Positions 17,175-25,632 of a stretch of DNA of 33,973 nucleotides are shown here, piece after piece. Position 1 is the stretch's first letter, and each line of letters begins with the position of its first letter. The notes under the pieces were generated by a model. It was not told where the DNA came from. It saw nothing but the letters and a program-made list of their open reading frames with translations, and searched no databases. Origin of the DNA: Henriciella sp. (lineage in GTDB: Bacteria > Pseudomonadota > Alphaproteobacteria > Caulobacterales > Hyphomonadaceae); contig JABSQA010000021.1 of the NCBI GenBank assembly GCA_013213825.1, forward strand, positions 1 to 33,973, written 5' to 3'. Position numbers and translations under genes: made by a program.

Positions 17175-17938
17175 AACGCCCGTCTCGCCCAAAACGTACG
17201 CGCCATCGCGCCGCCGCCAAAGCTCGCAAACGTCCGTCTCTCAACCCGGACGAACGGCAGAGATTGGAAAAGGCGATTGGGTATCGGTTCAAAGATGAAG
17301 ACTTGCTCTCAAGCGCTTTGACCCATCCGAGTTTGATAGATGAATTTCATGGCGCCGTGGGATTTTCCAATCAGCGCTTAGAGTTTCTCGGAGACCGAGT
17401 CTTAGGTTTGGTCATGGCCGAAGTGCTGATCAATAAATATCCAAAAGAGCGGGAAGGGTTTCTCACCAAACTCTTCCATCATCTGGTCTCAGGCCCGACC
17501 TGCGCGGATGTTGGACATCAGTTTGGTTTGCGCGATTTCCTCTTCATGGATGCCTCGATGCAGTCGAACAAATCCAGCCATTATGACAAAGCCGTTGCCG
17601 ATGCGGTCGAGGCTTTGATTGCCGCCATTTATCATGATGGTGGTCTGGATGCCGCTGAGCGCTTTATCAAAAAGTGCTGGATTTTCGAGACGTTGGCGAA
17701 GGATCAGCCCGATTCAAATGCCAATCCGAAAACGCGTCTTAGCGACTGGTGCGGTGCGCATCAGACAGCCTATGCCGTCTATGAGACGATTGGCACGAGT
17801 GGACCTGACCACGCGCCTATCTTTACCGTCAAAGCGTCTATAGAAGGCCACGGCGAAGCCACCGCCAAAGGTGGCAACAAAGCCGAGGCTGAACGCGCTG
17901 CAGCCGACGCGCTTCTCAAACAATTGGAACCCTCATGA
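17171..17938 (+). CDS. rnc: Ribonuclease III
   Basis: RNase III cuts double-stranded RNA and processes rRNA precursors. From the ATG at 17171 the protein is 255 residues. A basic N-terminal extension (about 1-25) precedes the nuclease domain with the signature [15 protein letters not shown] (catalytic Glu71 and Asp75) and [11 protein letters not shown] (Asp144 and Glu147). A C-terminal double-stranded RNA-binding domain follows (about 180-253, ending [18 protein letters not shown]). NQR replaces the more usual NER before the catalytic pair, but the metal ligands are intact. A longer frame starting at 17132 lies inside acpS and lacks support. The start overlaps the acpS stop (ATGA) and its stop overlaps era (ATGA). 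Confidence 0.96.
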   Translation: MKRPSRPKRTRHRAAAKARKRPSLNPDERQRLEKAIGYRFKDEDLLSSALTHPSLIDEFHGAVGFSNQRLEFLGDRVLGLVMAEVLINKYPKEREGFLTKLFHHLVSGPTCADVGHQFGLRDFLFMDASMQSNKSSHYDKAVADAVEALIAAIYHDGGLDAAERFIKKCWIFETLAKDQPDSNANPKTRLSDWCGAHQTAYAVYETIGTSGPDHAPIFTVKASIEGHGEATAKGGNKAEAERAAADALLKQLEPS

Positions 17939-18906
17939 CCGATTCCGCCCCTACACTGCCAGATGCGGCAGACATCACCCATGCCGGCTTCGCAGCCATT
18001 ATCGGGGCCCCGAATGCGGGCAAGTCGACCCTGACCAATCTATTGGTGGGAACCAAAGTCGCGATCGTAACCCACAAGGTTCAAACCACGCGTTTTCCCA
18101 TTCGCGGCGTGGCTCATAAGGACACTGTTCAAATCGTTTTGGTCGACACGCCCGGAATTTTCCGCGCCAAAAAGCGCCTTGATCGGGCCATGGTCAAAGC
18201 GGCTTGGTCGGGTGCCGAAGAAGCCGATGCCGTCATCCATTTGATCGACGCCTCCGCTTGGGTCGCTGATCGCGCCGGTGAGGCGACGGGCGCACAGAAA
18301 CTGTCCGTTGAAGATGATCGCAGAGTCATGGAAACGCTGAAAGAGACCGGTCGAAAAGCATTTCTTGCGCTGAACAAAATCGATCTATTCGCCCATGAGA
18401 ATGTTTTGCCAATCATGGCCGAATTGAGCGATGCCGGTGTTTACGAAGAGATCTTTATGATCTCAGCGCTAAATGGCGATGGCGTTGCCCCCATGCTTGA
18501 AAAACTGGCGGAGAAAATGCCGGCGGGACCAGCTTTGTACCCTCCAGAACAAACCGCAGATTTGCCGATGCGCTTGCTCGCCGCGGAAGTCACACGCGAA
18601 AAGCTGATGTTGCGTCTGCATCAGGAATTGCCATATCAATTGATGGTCGAAACAGAGAGTTGGGAACCTTTCGACAATGGCGCTGTGCGCGTCCGTCAGG
18701 CGGTGATTATCGCACGAGAGCAGCATAAAGGCATGGTGCTCGGCAAAGGAGGCAGCGCGATTAAAGCAATCGGCAAAGCCGCGCGCGAGGATCTGTCTGA
18801 GATGCTTGGACAGCCGGTCCACTTATTCTTATTCGTTAAAGTCGATCCAAAATGGATGGAGCGCCGTGAAGCCTATCAATCCGTTGGTTTGGAGTTCGAT
18901 GCTTAG
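17935..18906 (+). CDS. era: GTPase Era
   Basis: Era is an essential GTPase that binds the 3' end of 16S rRNA during 30S subunit assembly. The 323-residue protein has the G1 loop GAPNAGKST (residues 24-32), the effector region QTTRFPIRG, G3 DTPG, G4 NKID and G5 SALNGDGV. A C-terminal KH domain follows with VLGKGGSAIKAIGKAAREDL and the ending FLFVKVDPKWMERREAY. Slightly longer than E. coli Era because of an insert after G3 (about residues 104-122). Its ATG overlaps the rnc TGA, the conserved rnc-era coupling. It is the last of the overlapping genes; a 233-base gap with repeats separates it from recO. Confidence 0.97.
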   Translation: MTDSAPTLPDAADITHAGFAAIIGAPNAGKSTLTNLLVGTKVAIVTHKVQTTRFPIRGVAHKDTVQIVLVDTPGIFRAKKRLDRAMVKAAWSGAEEADAVIHLIDASAWVADRAGEATGAQKLSVEDDRRVMETLKETGRKAFLALNKIDLFAHENVLPIMAELSDAGVYEEIFMISALNGDGVAPMLEKLAEKMPAGPALYPPEQTADLPMRLLAAEVTREKLMLRLHQELPYQLMVETESWEPFDNGAVRVRQAVIIAREQHKGMVLGKGGSAIKAIGKAAREDLSEMLGQPVHLFLFVKVDPKWMERREAYQSVGLEFDA

Positions 18907-18930
18907 CCTGAGCTCAAGGAATCCTGTAAA

Positions 18931-18958
18931 TGTCATCCTGAGCAAAGTTGTAGGATGA
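18931..18958. repeat. TGTCATCCTGAG-type dispersed palindrome
   Basis: TGTCATCCTGAGC at 18931-18943 begins a short palindromic unit whose arms TCATCCT (18933-18939) and AGGATGA (18952-18958) pair across 12 bases. This TCATCCTGAGC...AGGATGA pattern resembles a short intergenic repeat seen in many bacterial genomes. It directly follows era and precedes the larger repeat pair. It is probably a non-coding dispersed element, possibly shaping the mRNA 3' end. Confidence 0.5.
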
Positions 18959-18985
18959 TTGTCACATCAACTCTCCAGAAACCGC

Positions 18986-19077
18986 AGATACCTGCGAAAG
19001 CAGGTATCCAAGGACCGTTGGGCGTCTCAAGGTTTGGGGCGATTATCGTCCATGGATACCTGCATTCGCAGGTATCT
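18986..19077. repeat. REPIN-like pair of inverted palindromes between era and recO
   Basis: Two 30-base units (18986-19015 and 19048-19077) are reverse complements of each other at 28 of 30 positions. Each is itself palindromic: GATACCTGC and GCAGGTATC form a 9-bp stem around a 4-base loop (GAAA at 18996-18999; ATTC at 19064-19067). The two loops differ in one base when the units are put in the same orientation. The spacer is 32 bases. This is the architecture of REP doublets (REPINs), which are mobilised by RAYT transposases in other bacteria; no transposase is in the window. The rest of the 18907-19139 gap shows no gene. Confidence 0.75.
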
Positions 19078-19139
19078 TCGGGGTTTAGACTATCCGCTCG
19101 GTCTTCACTTGCGGCCCGCCTACGACCAGGAACGCGCTA

Positions 19140-19865
19140 ATGGAATGGCGTGATCAAGCTTTGATCTTAGGTGGGCGTCGATTTGGCGAGAGCGGTCTTA
19201 TCTTAGATGTTCTCACCGCCACGAAAGGTCGGCGTTCGGGCCTCGTCTATGGCGGTGCCAGTCGCAAAAAGCGCGCGCAATTCGAACCTGGTAACAGCGT
19301 AGAGCTGTCCTGGTCTGGGCGCCTCGAAGAGCAATTGGGGCGTTTCACAGTCGCGGAAGTCGTGACCGGGCGCGCCGGACGCTATTTAGACCGCCCAGAA
19401 GCCCTCGCTGCGATCAATACGATCACGGCATTGCTGCGCGGCGCAGTAGATGAAGGCGATGCGGCTGGCTCGGCGCTTTATGGGCCGACAACGCTCTTGC
19501 TCGACACATTGGAGTCCTGGCCGGTTTGGCCCGCGCTTTATGCCCGGTGGGAGCTCGGCCTGCTCTCTGCGCTTGGATTTGGACTGGATTTGGAATCTTG
19601 CGCTCTATCGGGGGCAAATGATGGCCTCACCCATGTCTCCCCAAAAACGGGTCGCGCCGTGAAAGGATCTGAGGCAGAGGGGTATGTAGACCGCCTCTTC
19701 CGCCTCCCTGCCTTCCTCATTGAGCCAAGCGCGATCGCCATGACTGAAGATATTGAAGATGCGCTACGCCTGACCGGCTATTTCCTGCAAGAGCGTCTAT
19801 TTTCCTCCGTCCACAAGCCTCTTCCGGAGGTTCGGGCGCGCTTGGTCCCAAAACTCATTGGATAA
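19140..19865 (+). CDS. recO: DNA repair protein RecO
   Basis: RecO works with RecF and RecR to load RecA on gapped DNA. The 241-residue protein has the N-terminal OB-fold start MEWRDQALILGGRRFGESG, with LTATKGRRSGLVYGGASRKK and FEPGNSVELSWSGRLEEQLG typical of alphaproteobacterial RecO, and a helical C-terminal domain containing WELGLLSALGFGLDLESCAL. The zinc-finger cysteines of some RecO proteins are mostly lacking here, as in many relatives. AGGA about 9 bases upstream is a modest ribosome binding site. It follows era, the usual order, but after a 233-base repeat-containing gap, so it may have its own promoter. Confidence 0.93.
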   Translation: MEWRDQALILGGRRFGESGLILDVLTATKGRRSGLVYGGASRKKRAQFEPGNSVELSWSGRLEEQLGRFTVAEVVTGRAGRYLDRPEALAAINTITALLRGAVDEGDAAGSALYGPTTLLLDTLESWPVWPALYARWELGLLSALGFGLDLESCALSGANDGLTHVSPKTGRAVKGSEAEGYVDRLFRLPAFLIEPSAIAMTEDIEDALRLTGYFLQERLFSSVHKPLPEVRARLVPKLIG

Positions 19866-19951
19866 TTTTTTCACTGTTCAACTTTCATTCAGGCAAACTC
19901 GCGTTATGGAGATCTTGTGTTCAGGGGCAGAGAACTCTTTTGAGGCTGATA

Positions 19952-20146
19952 ATGAAAAATACAGTACTTTTTGGCGCGGTCAGCGTCGTCCTCCTTGGTC
20001 TTACCGCTTGCGTTCATGTTGACGAAGGCGACTGGTCTGATTCAGAGGAAATCGCGCGCAATACAGAAACGGCTCTACGCGTCTGTGGCGGTCTTGGAAC
20101 CGTCGAGAAGGTGACCGAAAACGGCTATACCTGTAAGGCCGAATAG
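19952..20146 (+). CDS. Small predicted lipoprotein, function unknown
   Basis: From the ATG at 19952 (GAGG at 19942-19945, 6 bases upstream) this gene encodes 64 residues. MKNTVLFGAVSVVLLGLTAC is a clear lipoprotein signal peptide with lipobox LTAC and Cys20 as the lipidated residue. The mature part is only 45 residues, acidic at first (VDEGDWSDSEE), with two more cysteines (VCGG and YTCKAE) that could form a disulfide. I do not recognise a family. The lipobox, ribosome binding site and lack of any competing frame make a real gene likely. It is convergent with the extensin-like gene, 12 bases apart. Confidence 0.7.
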   Translation: MKNTVLFGAVSVVLLGLTACVHVDEGDWSDSEEIARNTETALRVCGGLGTVEKVTENGYTCKAE

Positions 20147-20158
20147 ACCGAACTGGGA

Positions 20159-20842
20159 CTACCGACAGGTTTCCTGACTGCCCATGTCGAGATGAAAATG
20201 ATCGGCATGGTCAGCGTCATAATCTGGGCCCAATGTGACTGAGAATAAGCGGCAGGCTTTTTTGTGCACCCGCGCCAGATAGCGCCCGGATTTGCTGCGC
20301 TCGCGCCAATGCTCTTTGACGCTGATCCGCGTGCCATCTTCCAAAACGAAACCCGAAATATCGATCGCATTCGCAAATGAGTGCTGAGACCGAACCCCGG
20401 TCCCGGCAATATTGCGGCAAGAGAAGGATCCGTAAGTTTGGATCTGACGAAGCGGCGAATCAAACAGCTTCTCTGCTTGGGGGCGAAGGACATGTCGCTC
20501 CCAGATATGCAAGGCAGCCATTTGGTGACAGGTCATTCGCATCGGCGCCGCATTATAGGGCGTCAGCGAACGTTTCAGAACGAGCGTTTCGTCCAACGGA
20601 CACCGCACATCAGCGCCATCTGCGGGCAATACGGAAAACTCCACTCCTGCCGCCTGAAGCGTCTCACGGCATAATTTCTCATTATGTTTCAGCGCTGTAA
20701 GCTTTCCATACGTCGCAAGACCAATCGGCTCGGTCAAATCTGGCGGCCGCAAAGGATTATGTTGCGTCGGCAAGAATCGATGCACCAGATAAGCCAATCC
20801 AATGACCCCAAATCCCAATAAAATCAGTCGCCAGCGGCGCAT
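20159..20842 (-). CDS. Extensin-like family protein (putative cell-wall peptidase)
   Basis: The 227-residue protein starts with a membrane/signal segment (LILLGFGVIGLAYLVHRFL) and contains the extensin-like C-terminal domain of bacteria. Visible signatures are CPLDETLVLKRSLTPYNAAP, MTCHQMAALHIWERHVLRPQ, GSFSCRNIAG, QHSFANAIDISGFVL and DADHADHFHLDMG. The HSxANAIDI and DHFHxD motifs place it in the fold shared with zinc D-Ala-D-Ala carboxypeptidases (VanY/MepA-like), so a periplasmic peptidoglycan role is likely but unproven. Paired cysteines suit an exported protein. AAGGAA lies about 5 bases before the ATG. It is divergent from parC with an 88-base gap. Confidence 0.85.
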   Translation of the reverse strand: MRRWRLILLGFGVIGLAYLVHRFLPTQHNPLRPPDLTEPIGLATYGKLTALKHNEKLCRETLQAAGVEFSVLPADGADVRCPLDETLVLKRSLTPYNAAPMRMTCHQMAALHIWERHVLRPQAEKLFDSPLRQIQTYGSFSCRNIAGTGVRSQHSFANAIDISGFVLEDGTRISVKEHWRERSKSGRYLARVHKKACRLFSVTLGPDYDADHADHFHLDMGSQETCR

Positions 20843-20930
20843 GGTATTCCTTAATTAACCAATCGGCGTTTTCTGTTAACTTGTAGATGAGTGTGGCGAT
20901 TCTACGCCATCGAAGACTTTAGAGGTGCGT

Positions 20931-23168
20931 ATGACCGATCTTTTGGATCCAGAAGATGATCGCATTATCAATGAACCGCTCAGCGAAGCGCTTACCAAGC
21001 GCTATCTGGCATATGCTCTGTCGACGATCACGTCGCGCGCCCTGCCCGATGTCCGCGACGGTCTAAAGCCCGTACAGCGCCGCATTCTTTACGGCATGCG
21101 CGAGCTGAAGCTCAATCCGGATGGCGGCTATCGCAAATGTGCGAAAGTCGTTGGTGAAGTCATGGGTAATTATCACCCCCATGGTGACGCTTCGATTTAC
21201 GACACGATGGTGCGTTTGGCGCAGGACTTTTCGGTCCGCTATCCGCTGGTCGATGGGCAAGGCAATTTCGGCAATATCGATGGCGATAGCGCCGCCGCGA
21301 TGCGTTATACAGAAAGTCGGATGACAGAAGCGGCGCAGCTTCTGCTCGAAGGCCTGAATGAAGACGCTGTCGATTTCAAACCGAACTTTGACGAGAATAC
21401 CGAAGAGCCGGTGGTCCTACCGGCCGGGTTCCCTAATCTGTTGGCGAACGGCGCCACCGGCATCGCTGTGGGCATGGCGACCAGCATTCCGCCTCATAAT
21501 GTCGCTGAAGTCATCGATGCCGCTCTGATGCTAGTGGACAAAAAAACCACGCCGACCACAGAATTGCTCGAAGTGATGCCTGGGCCGGACTTTCCGACCG
21601 GAGGGGTCATTGTCGAACCCAAAGAGTCGATCCTCGAAGCCTATGAAACTGGCCGCGGCAGCTTCCGCATGCGGGCAAAATGGCAAGTTGAGGATTTAGG
21701 TCGCGGCACGTGGCAAGTGGTGGTCACTGAGATTCCGTACCAGGTGCAGAAATCCAAATTGATCGAACGCCTGGCCGACTTGATTGAGACCAAGAAGGCG
21801 CCTTTGCTCGCAGATGTGCGCGATGAGAGTGCCGAAGACATTCGTCTTATTCTCGAGCCACGCGCGAAAACTGTTGAACCCGACGTCTTGATGGAAAGCC
21901 TGTTCCGGATCTGCGATCTCGAAACGCGGTTCAGCCTGAATATGAACGTGCTGCACAAGGGCGCCCCGCAAGCGATGGGCCTTCGGGACGTGTTGCGGGC
22001 CTATCTCGATCACCGCCGCGAAGTTCTGATCCGCCGGTCGCAGTTCCGGCTCGATAAAATCGAGAAACGTCTACATTTGCTCGATGGCTATCTGATCGCA
22101 TTCCTGAACATTGATGAGGTCATCCGCATCATCCGCGAAGAGGATGAGCCGAAGCAGGTGATGATGGAACGGTTCGGCATCACAGATATCCAAGCTGAAG
22201 CGATCCTAAACCTCCGCTTGCGGGCGCTTCGTAAATTAGAAGAAATGGAAATCCGCAAAGAGCGAGATGACCTGAATGAAGAGCGCAGTGACTTAGTCGC
22301 CTTGCTTGGCTCGGAAGGCCGGCAATGGACGAAAGTCAAAAAAGAGCTGAAAGAAGCGCGCAAAGTCTTCGATCCAAGCACTGAGCTCGGTCGCCGACGC
22401 GCAAAATTTGAAGACGCCCCAATCATCGATGTCGGTGCCGCGCTCGAAGCCTCCATGCCGAAAGAGCCGCTGACTGTGGTTCTGTCTACAAAAGGCTGGA
22501 TCCGCGGTATGAAAGGGCATGGTATCGATCTGGGTTCCGCCAAATTCAAGGATGGTGACACCCTGCTCTTCTCCGAAGAGGTTCATACCACAGACAAGCT
22601 GATCTTGATGTCATCCGATGGACGCGCCTTCACATTGCCTTGCGATAAACTGCCTGGCGGACGTGGGCATGGTGAGCCCATCCGAATATCGATCGACCTG
22701 GAAGACAGCGTCGACATTGTCGGCATGTTTAAACTCGACGGCACACGCAAACGGATCATGGCGTCAGATGCGGGCTATGGCTTCGTCGTCCAAGAGAGCG
22801 AATTGGAGTCAAACCGCAAGGCAGGTAAATCCGTTGTCAGCGTACCGGATGGATCCAAGCTGCTCTGCGTCGATCTTGCTGGCGGCGACCATGTTGCGGT
22901 GATTGGCACGAACAAGAAACTGCTCATCTTCCCGCTCGATGAATTGCCTGAAATGTCCCGCGGTAAGGGCAATAAGCTGCAAAATTATCGCGGCTCCGAT
23001 AAGCTTGGAGATGTCTTAGTCTTCCATGCTGAAGATGGGCTGATTGTGACAGACAGCGCAGGTCGGATGCGCGGCTTCCCAGAATGGCGCGAATGGATTG
23101 GCAAACGTGCTCAAGCTGGCAAAGTTGCAATGCGAGGCTTTCCACGCTCTGGTAAGTTTACGGGCTAG
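20931..23168 (+). CDS. parC: DNA topoisomerase IV subunit A
   Basis: ParC is the DNA-cutting subunit of topoisomerase IV, which decatenates daughter chromosomes with ParE. The 745-residue protein has [20 protein letters not shown], the quinolone-region motif [10 protein letters not shown] and [10 protein letters not shown], whose Tyr126 forms the covalent DNA link. A coiled-coil region (about 370-500) and a C-terminal beta-pinwheel with partial blades follow. This C-terminal domain and the overall length fit ParC rather than GyrA, since a clear GyrA box is not seen. The start at 20931 has AGAGG 5 bases upstream; a GTG at 20925 would overlap it. At the position of the quinolone-contact serine of E. 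coli ParC (Ser80) it has Ala87. parE is not in the window. Confidence 0.95.
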   Translation: MTDLLDPEDDRIINEPLSEALTKRYLAYALSTITSRALPDVRDGLKPVQRRILYGMRELKLNPDGGYRKCAKVVGEVMGNYHPHGDASIYDTMVRLAQDFSVRYPLVDGQGNFGNIDGDSAAAMRYTESRMTEAAQLLLEGLNEDAVDFKPNFDENTEEPVVLPAGFPNLLANGATGIAVGMATSIPPHNVAEVIDAALMLVDKKTTPTTELLEVMPGPDFPTGGVIVEPKESILEAYETGRGSFRMRAKWQVEDLGRGTWQVVVTEIPYQVQKSKLIERLADLIETKKAPLLADVRDESAEDIRLILEPRAKTVEPDVLMESLFRICDLETRFSLNMNVLHKGAPQAMGLRDVLRAYLDHRREVLIRRSQFRLDKIEKRLHLLDGYLIAFLNIDEVIRIIREEDEPKQVMMERFGITDIQAEAILNLRLRALRKLEEMEIRKERDDLNEERSDLVALLGSEGRQWTKVKKELKEARKVFDPSTELGRRRAKFEDAPIIDVGAALEASMPKEPLTVVLSTKGWIRGMKGHGIDLGSAKFKDGDTLLFSEEVHTTDKLILMSSDGRAFTLPCDKLPGGRGHGEPIRISIDLEDSVDIVGMFKLDGTRKRIMASDAGYGFVVQESELESNRKAGKSVVSVPDGSKLLCVDLAGGDHVAVIGTNKKLLIFPLDELPEMSRGKGNKLQNYRGSDKLGDVLVFHAEDGLIVTDSAGRMRGFPEWREWIGKRAQAGKVAMRGFPRSGKFTG

Positions 23169-23192
23169 CGGACCGTCTATAATGTCCGGGAC

Positions 23193-23699
23193 ATGATTAC
23201 GCCCGGATACATTCATCGCATGGCCCGCTATAATCGCTGGCAGAACGAACACCTTTATGGCGCCGCCGACGGATTATCGGACGCCGAGCGCAGAGCTGAT
23301 CGTGGTAGCTTTTTTGAGTCGATTCACGCAACGCTGTCTCACATCCTATGGGCAGACGAAATTTGGATGAGTCGCCTCGCCGATTGGGAAGCCCCACAAG
23401 GAACATCCAGAGAAACGCCGCTTTACAATGACTGGACGGCCTTAAAAGCGCGGCGGGCAAGCGCCGATCAGCGCTTCATTTCATGGGGCGACACCCTGAA
23501 ACAGGCTGATATCGACGGTGAACTGGAATGGTATTCCGGCACTCTGAAACGCGGTATGACGAGCCCCAGAGCGCTGTGCATCATGCAAGTCTTCAATCAT
23601 CAGACTCATCATAGGGGCCAGGTTCATGCGATGCTCACCGCCGCGGGCGTTGAGACGGACGATACCGACCTTCCCTTTATGCCAGACGCATTTCTCTAG
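23193..23699 (+). CDS. DinB-family metal-binding protein
   Basis: The 168-residue product is a DinB/YfiT-type four-helix bundle with the three-histidine metal site: His50 (HATLSHILWADEIW), and His136 and His140 in VFNHQTHHRGQVHAML. DinB-superfamily proteins of this kind include thiol-dependent transferases, but many members, including this one, have no assigned reaction. This is unrelated to DNA polymerase IV, which shares the name. Its start lies 24 bases after parC, and its TAG stop touches the dapB stop on the other strand without any gap. Confidence 0.88.
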   Translation: MITPGYIHRMARYNRWQNEHLYGAADGLSDAERRADRGSFFESIHATLSHILWADEIWMSRLADWEAPQGTSRETPLYNDWTALKARRASADQRFISWGDTLKQADIDGELEWYSGTLKRGMTSPRALCIMQVFNHQTHHRGQVHAMLTAAGVETDDTDLPFMPDAFL

Positions 23700-24509
23700 T
23701 TATACGCCAAGCACATCGCTCATATCATAAAGACCGGGCGTCTGCTCCGCCGCCCATTCGGCAGCTTTGATAGCCCCATGCGCGAAGACAGCACGGTCGA
23801 GCGCGACGTGGCGCAGCGATAGCAATTCCATATCTGATCCGAAGGTCACATCATGATCGCCGATCACACCGCCGGCGCGGCGGACAGAAAACCCGATCTG
23901 TCCAGGTTGTCTTTGTGCTGATGGCCCATCATAAGGCGCTGCTCGGATGTCACTAAGCGGTTTCTCACGCCCCTCTGCCGCCGCCCGCCCCAGCATGAGC
24001 GCTGTTCCGGATGGAGCATCAATTTTGTGCTTGTGATGGGTTTCGGCGATCTCGATGTCCCAGTCTTCACCCAAGCGCGCAGCGGCTTGTTTGACCAGCG
24101 CTTCCAACAGGTTCACGCCGAGCGAAAAATTGCCGGCTTTCACAATGGCCAGGTTCTCAGCCGCTGCTGAGATCACTTTTTCTTCCGAATCCGAAAAACC
24201 GGTGGTTCCGATGATCGCAGCTCGAACACCTAATCCAGGCAAAACCTGGAGGGCTGCCAGCGTTGCGCCTGGGACGGTGAAGTCCAACCAGACCTGGGCT
24301 CCCGCAGCGGCGCTACCCGGTCCATCGCTTACGAGAGCGTTTATCGGTTCGCCCATTACGAGCTGCCCGATATCCGCACCAATCACATCCGATCCAGGCG
24401 CTTCAGAGCCTCCGGATATCTTATGGCCTGCCGCCAATGCAGCACTCGCCAATTGGCGCCCCATTCGACCGGCGCATCCGGCCACAGCGATATTCAATTG
24501 CTTCGTCAT
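23700..24509 (-). CDS. dapB: 4-hydroxy-tetrahydrodipicolinate reductase
   Basis: DapB reduces hydroxy-tetrahydrodipicolinate with NAD(P)H in lysine and diaminopimelate synthesis. From the ATG at 24509 it has 269 residues, standard length. The N-terminus LNIAVAGCAGRMGRQLASAA is the dinucleotide fold; AAIIGTTGFSDSEE, AGNFSLGVNLLEALV and the catalytic stretch ETHHKHKIDAPSGTAL (His and Lys) are diagnostic, as is the C-terminal RAVFAHGAIKAAEWAAEQTP. A frame extending to 24554 exists but adds residues not expected in the family. AAGGCAGG just before the ATG is the likely ribosome binding site. It is divergent from prmA (71-base gap) and tail-to-tail with the DinB-family gene. Confidence 0.96.
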   Translation of the reverse strand: MTKQLNIAVAGCAGRMGRQLASAALAAGHKISGGSEAPGSDVIGADIGQLVMGEPINALVSDGPGSAAAGAQVWLDFTVPGATLAALQVLPGLGVRAAIIGTTGFSDSEEKVISAAAENLAIVKAGNFSLGVNLLEALVKQAAARLGEDWDIEIAETHHKHKIDAPSGTALMLGRAAAEGREKPLSDIRAAPYDGPSAQRQPGQIGFSVRRAGGVIGDHDVTFGSDMELLSLRHVALDRAVFAHGAIKAAEWAAEQTPGLYDMSDVLGV

Positions 24510-24580
24510 GCCTGCCTTATACAGAGCTTCGCGCGCCTGACCACTAGGCAGCATGGAGACACGCTGCTAAGGCCGCGCGC

Positions 24581-25444
24581 ATGTATCAGATTTCTGCCAA
24601 AGGCCCGCGCGCGGCCATCGAAACTGCCTGGGACACACTTGCTTGGACCGATTCGTCTCCGGCAGGCGCTGTCGACGCTAAAGAGGATACACGCCTAACT
24701 TGGCGTCTGGATGCGTATGCGGAGACAAAAGAGGACGCCGAAGCCAGCGCGGCCCTGATTCGAGAGGCCACGCCCGAGCTTAATCCGGTTATTGAGCAAT
24801 TGCCCGATCGCGATTGGGTCACGCTTTCTTTGGAAGGACTGCCGCCGGTCCATGCTGGGCGGTTTATTGTTGCAGGCAGTCACGCATTGACCGCCACTTC
24901 GCCCGGAAAGACGGACATCCTCATCGAAGCCGGTCCTGCCTTTGGAACCGGCCATCATGGCACGACTTTAGGCTGCCTGCTCGGTTTCGAGCATGTGTTG
25001 CGAACCGGTTCCCCGAAAACCGTATTGGACGTCGGCACCGGCTCTGGTGTCCTGGCCATTGCCGCCATCAAGACCGGCACCAAACGGGCCATCGGAACGG
25101 AGATCGATGCGCAAAGCGTTACGGTGGCGAATGAGAATGCGCGCAAAAACAATGTCGCCAATCGATTCAAAACCTATCAAACCCGCGGGGCAACCAATCG
25201 GATCATCCAAGCGGCGGCACCCTATGAGTTGATTTTTGCCAATATCTTGGCAGGTCCGCTGACGCGACTGGCGCCAAAGCTGGTTCCGCTGGTCGCGCCG
25301 GGTGGACATATCATCCTATCGGGCCTTTTAACGCGCCAGGAGCCCCTGGTGCGCGCAGCCTATACGGGCCGCGAGCTCTCACTTGTCAAACGCATCCGCC
25401 GGGACGGATGGTCAACTTTGGTTCTACAAAATCGCAATAATTAG
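24581..25444 (+). CDS. prmA: Ribosomal protein L11 methyltransferase
   Basis: PrmA methylates ribosomal protein L11 on several amino groups using S-adenosylmethionine. The 287-residue protein has a poorly conserved N-terminal substrate-recognition domain (about 1-115). The methyltransferase domain follows with EAGPAFGTGHHGTTLGCLLG, the SAM motif VLDVGTGSGVLAIAAIKTG, and IFANILAGPL, the PrmA variant of motif IV. Length is normal. Ribosome binding site is weak (AAGG at 24569-24572). Its TAG stop (25442-25444) overlaps the TAA stop of the small gene on the opposite strand. Confidence 0.93.
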   Translation: MYQISAKGPRAAIETAWDTLAWTDSSPAGAVDAKEDTRLTWRLDAYAETKEDAEASAALIREATPELNPVIEQLPDRDWVTLSLEGLPPVHAGRFIVAGSHALTATSPGKTDILIEAGPAFGTGHHGTTLGCLLGFEHVLRTGSPKTVLDVGTGSGVLAIAAIKTGTKRAIGTEIDAQSVTVANENARKNNVANRFKTYQTRGATNRIIQAAAPYELIFANILAGPLTRLAPKLVPLVAPGGHIILSGLLTRQEPLVRAAYTGRELSLVKRIRRDGWSTLVLQNRNN

Positions 25445-25632
25445 TGCGCGAAGCGACGCGCACGACGGGCATTGCGCTGTGTCAAAACGCGTGGGCGCGC
25501 AGATTCAATGGTGTCATCGCTCTTCACGACGCTGACCGTATTGGTCGGTTCGATTTCTTGGACATTATTCGATGTCGTCGGAAAAAAGGCTTGCAGGCCG
25601 GTATAGCCCCGCATGACGTTTAGATTTTTCAT
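25441..25632 (-). CDS. Small basic protein of unknown function
   Basis: A 63-residue frame begins at ATG 25632 with AGGA 8 bases upstream. The N-terminal half (MKNLNVMRGYTGLQAFFPTT) is neutral, the middle is polar, and the C-terminus is strongly basic (RVLTQRNARRARRFAH). No signal peptide, membrane helix or known motif is visible. Upstream lies an unusually AT-rich stretch (25640-25740) including TATATAG on its non-coding side, which would suit a promoter. The stop overlaps that of prmA. Proper ribosome binding site and promoter-like DNA make it a plausible gene, possibly nucleic-acid binding by charge, but the function is unknown and a spurious frame is not excluded. Confidence 0.55.
   Translation of the reverse strand: MKNLNVMRGYTGLQAFFPTTSNNVQEIEPTNTVSVVKSDDTIESARPRVLTQRNARRARRFAH

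Noticed and set aside
20850-20880. CtrA box (TTAA-N7-TTAA) in the extensin/parC gap
   Set aside because: TTAATTAA and TTAAC occur, but no pair has the 7-base spacing.
23178-23183. Perfect TATAAT as promoter of the DinB-family gene
   Set aside because: No acceptable -35 lies 16-18 bases upstream, and transcription would start about 3 bases before the ATG. Probably chance.
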